64,000 nucleotides of DNA from assembly GCA_017517805.1 (NCBI GenBank), contig JAFWYD010000063.1, forward strand, positions 32,005 to 96,004. Reading direction: 5' to 3'. Under the pieces are notes generated by a model that ran no database searches, was not told the DNA's origin, and saw nothing but the letters and a program-made list of their open reading frames with translations. The translations under genes were made by a program, and so were the position numbers. Shown in pieces: positions 62,295-64,000 of the stretch. Source of the stretch: Akkermansia sp. (GTDB taxonomy: Bacteria; Verrucomicrobiota; Verrucomicrobiia; Verrucomicrobiales; Akkermansiaceae). The stretch's first letter is position 1. Each line of letters begins with the position of its first letter.

Positions 62295-63212
62295 GTGCTC
62301 GATATATGTCTCCTGGGAACCGGTGGTACGCTGCCGCTGGTGAATCGCTGGCTCACTTCTCTCATGGTGCGCTACCAGGGGCACAGCGTGCTGATTGATT
62401 GTGGTGAGGGGACGCAGATTGCGGCCCAGAGGGTGGGGCTGAGCCTGAAGCCGGTGGATAAGATTCTGATTACGCATCTGCATGCAGACCATATTTCGGG
62501 CTTGCCCGGCCTGCTGCTGACGATGGGGAATATGGGCCGGATGGAGGATTTGTCGATTATCGGGCCGGTGGGTACGGAGCGTGTGGTCAATGCGCTGCGG
62601 ACGATTGCGCCGAATTTGCCGTTCGATATCCGGGTAAGTGAGCTGGAGACGGCAGAGGAGACGATGTTTTTCCGGGATTGCGATATTCACGCGTTTCAGG
62701 TGCAGCATGGCGTGCCTTGCTATGGGTATAGCTTTACGCTGCCGCGTGGGGGCAAGTTTGACCCCGCCCGCGCCCGAGAGCAGGGGATTCCTATGGAGTT
62801 CTGGGGGCGCTTGCAGAAGAAGGGCGAGACGATTGAGCACGAGGGGCGCGTCTTTACGCCCGATATGGTGCTGGGGCCTCCCCGCAAGGGCCTGAAGCTG
62901 ACATATTGTACTGATACCCGTCCTGTCCCGGCGATTGCAGCGGCTGCGGCAGATTCTGATTTGTTTATCTGCGAGGGGATGTATGGCGAGGATGAGATGC
63001 TGCCCAAGGCTCGCGAAAACCGCCACATGCTTTTCAGCGAGGCGGCCCGCCTGGCTGCTGATGCCGGCGGGGTGAAGGAGCTGTGGCTCACGCATTTCAG
63101 CCCCAGTCTGCCGAATCCCAAGGCTTTCCGCGACCATGCGCGGGCTATTTTCCCGAATACGCAGATTCCCCGCGATGGCTGGATGAAGACTCTCCAGTTT
63201 GATGAGGATTGA
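62295..63212 (+). CDS. rnz: Ribonuclease Z
   Basis: A zinc endonuclease of the metallo-beta-lactamase fold that cuts tRNA precursors after the discriminator. The 305 residues begin at GTG (MLDICLLGTGGTLPL). THLHADHISGLPG is the HxHxDH metal motif, with CGEGTQ upstream, YCTDTRP, and LTHFSPSL near the C-terminus. The product acts on CCA-less tRNAs, and the tRNA-Arg gene in this window lacks an encoded CCA. Confidence 0.92.
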   Translation: MLDICLLGTGGTLPLVNRWLTSLMVRYQGHSVLIDCGEGTQIAAQRVGLSLKPVDKILITHLHADHISGLPGLLLTMGNMGRMEDLSIIGPVGTERVVNALRTIAPNLPFDIRVSELETAEETMFFRDCDIHAFQVQHGVPCYGYSFTLPRGGKFDPARAREQGIPMEFWGRLQKKGETIEHEGRVFTPDMVLGPPRKGLKLTYCTDTRPVPAIAAAAADSDLFICEGMYGEDEMLPKARENRHMLFSEAARLAADAGGVKELWLTHFSPSLPNPKAFRDHARAIFPNTQIPRDGWMKTLQFDED

Positions 63213-63382
63213 GGCGGTTTTCTTTGCCGGAATATAATTCTTTTCAAATTTTTATTATTTTGTTTGAACAGATGTGCGCCCTGGTGCATCTATACCTGCA
63301 TAAGAGGCCCCGGGACGCGCAAAATGAAGGGGCTCTTAGAAAGTCTTTTTCATGTAGTTTCAGAGTTGATTAGAGAGACAGA
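63213..63382. other. AT-rich intergenic DNA after rnz
   Basis: No gene is supported. An imperfect stem AAGAGGCCCC / GGGGCTCTT (about 63302-63341) could end rnz transcripts. A 34-codon frame from ATG 63271 has no supporting signal. Confidence 0.45.
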
Positions 63383-63404
63383 GCGGGTGCCGGGAGGCAC
63401 CCGC
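63383..63404. terminator. GC-rich hairpin
   Basis: GCGGGTGCC, loop GGGA, GGCACCCGC, followed by a weak T-stretch. Confidence 0.5.
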
Positions 63405-63422
63405 TTCTGCTTTGGGTTGCAC

Positions 63423-63457
63423 AAAAAAATCCGCGCAGGGCTGCGCGGATTTTTTTG
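63423..63457. terminator. Bidirectional terminator before the P-type ATPase gene end
   Basis: AAAAAAATCCGCGCA, short loop, TGCGCGGATTTTTTT. Confidence 0.8.
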
Positions 63458-63479
63458 TGGGTGAGAGAGCTGGTGATTT

Positions 63480-64000
63480 TTATCTGGCGCGGAATCTGCC
63501 AATGGCGCGGACAATTTCGCCGATGATGAGCACGGGGCTGGTGACGGCGGCGATGGTGAGCCATTCGCAGACGGTGAGGGGCACGGTGCGGAAGATATCG
63601 CCGCCGAACTGGGTGGCCAGTACCTGGCCGAAGAGGATGATGGCCAGGATGAACAGGAAGCTGCGGTTGGCAAAGATGCCGTTGAGGAAGCTCTTGCTGG
63701 TGCCGTAGACGCGGGCGTTGAAGAGGTTCCAGAATTGCAGCATCACGAAGCCGGTGAAGAGCAGGGTGACGGAGTGCCGGAAGGCGGCGGGGTCTGCTTC
63801 CTGCGAGGGCATGCATTTCACATAGCTCACCAGGGCGATGATGAAACCGATGCCGAGGCAGAGTATCCAGCGCCACATGGTGGGGGTGATGATGAAGGCG
63901 AACTTGTTGCGCGGCTTCTGCTCCATCACGTCATCGCTGGGCGGCTCAGAGGCCAGGGCCAGGGCTGCGAAGGTGTCCATGATGAGGTTCACCCAGAGCA
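63480..64000 (-). CDS. Calcium-type P-type ATPase, C-terminal part (N-terminus outside window)
   Basis: The visible 173 codons begin with LWVNLIMDTFAALALASEPP, the M6 motif of SERCA/PMCA-like pumps whose Asn and Asp bind calcium. Four more helices follow (MWRWILCLGIGFIIALVSYV, AFRHSVTLLFTGFVMLQFWN, FLFILAIILFGQVLATQFGG and a last helix near TSPVLIIGEIVRAI), as in the C-terminal cation ATPase domain. The catalytic domains lie beyond the edge. Confidence 0.88.
   Translation of the reverse strand, partial: LWVNLIMDTFAALALASEPPSDDVMEQKPRNKFAFIITPTMWRWILCLGIGFIIALVSYVKCMPSQEADPAAFRHSVTLLFTGFVMLQFWNLFNARVYGTSKSFLNGIFANRSFLFILAIILFGQVLATQFGGDIFRTVPLTVCEWLTIAAVTSPVLIIGEIVRAIGRFRAR

Noticed and set aside
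60768..63137. A 789-codon open frame on the minus strand across nnrDE and rnz
   Set aside because: It is antisense to two clearly recognisable enzymes. The plus-strand genes use mostly G-ending codons, which removes stop codons from this antisense frame; its low-complexity Arg/His-rich translation has no family features.
63271..63375. A 34-codon frame after rnz
   Set aside because: It lacks a ribosome site, promoter or recognisable features, and overlaps a hairpin.

Overview
The window looks like a chromosomal segment of a GC-rich, Gram-negative-type bacterium. The best guess is an Akkermansia-like member of the Verrucomicrobiota; this is inferred from gene content and was not tested by a search. 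Outer-membrane functions (LpxR, LptF, a SurA-like chaperone), B12-dependent MetH, a eukaryotic-type UDP-glucose pyrophosphorylase, GadB, ankyrin and Sel1 lipoproteins and an AP2-domain protein all fit such an organism.

Layout. 1-4.8 kb: a cut-off Sel1/ankyrin protein, a short alpha-glucan phosphorylase, a small RHH/AP2 pair and gadB. 4.8-13.7 kb: a Sel1 lipoprotein with a DUF1287 protein, a lone nuoA, metH, lptF, and a cdaA / mini-YbbR / bioD set. 13.7-21.4 kb (mostly minus strand): HU, a tightly coupled operon usp-ymdB-tcdA-rlmB-phosphoesterase, a small lipoprotein, mfd and tRNA-Arg(UCU). 21.5-27.8 kb: a dicarboxylate symporter, lpxR-resB-ccsA, an M48 lipoprotein and a flavodoxin-fold reductase. 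27.9-34.2 kb: accessory material with ankyrin proteins, a broken membrane-protein gene, a decayed IS3-type element, palindromic repeats and an orphan promoter with a hairpin. 34.2-48.9 kb: UDP-glucose pyrophosphorylase, a thioesterase, a class V aminotransferase, a SurA-like chaperone, a four-gene surface-glycan operon (two glycosyltransferases, a YrbL-type kinase-like protein, a GT10 fucosyltransferase), a PiT-PhoU phosphate transporter and gcvT-gcvH-gcvP. 49-59.3 kb: a visibly AT-richer type I restriction-modification island (hsdR, two hsdM, two hsdS, a tyrosine recombinase and a silent hsdS half). 59.5-64 kb: an MFS transporter, NnrD/E, ribonuclease Z and the C-terminus of a P-type Ca2+ ATPase.

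Two themes stand out. First, many host-type genes share one promoter geometry: a TTGnnn box, usually 17 bp (16 in a few cases, 15 in one), a TAnnnT box, and then only 6-9 bp before the ATG or GTG. This predicts leaderless or near-leaderless mRNAs for cdaA, mfd, usp, the SurA-like gene, nnrDE, gcvT, an ankyrin lipoprotein and others, and it fixes several start codons. Restriction-island genes instead use Shine-Dalgarno sequences. Second, the restriction island carries three interchangeable second-target-recognition-domain modules. Each lies between the same pair of short direct repeats next to a recombinase, which points to shuffling of DNA-methylation specificity.
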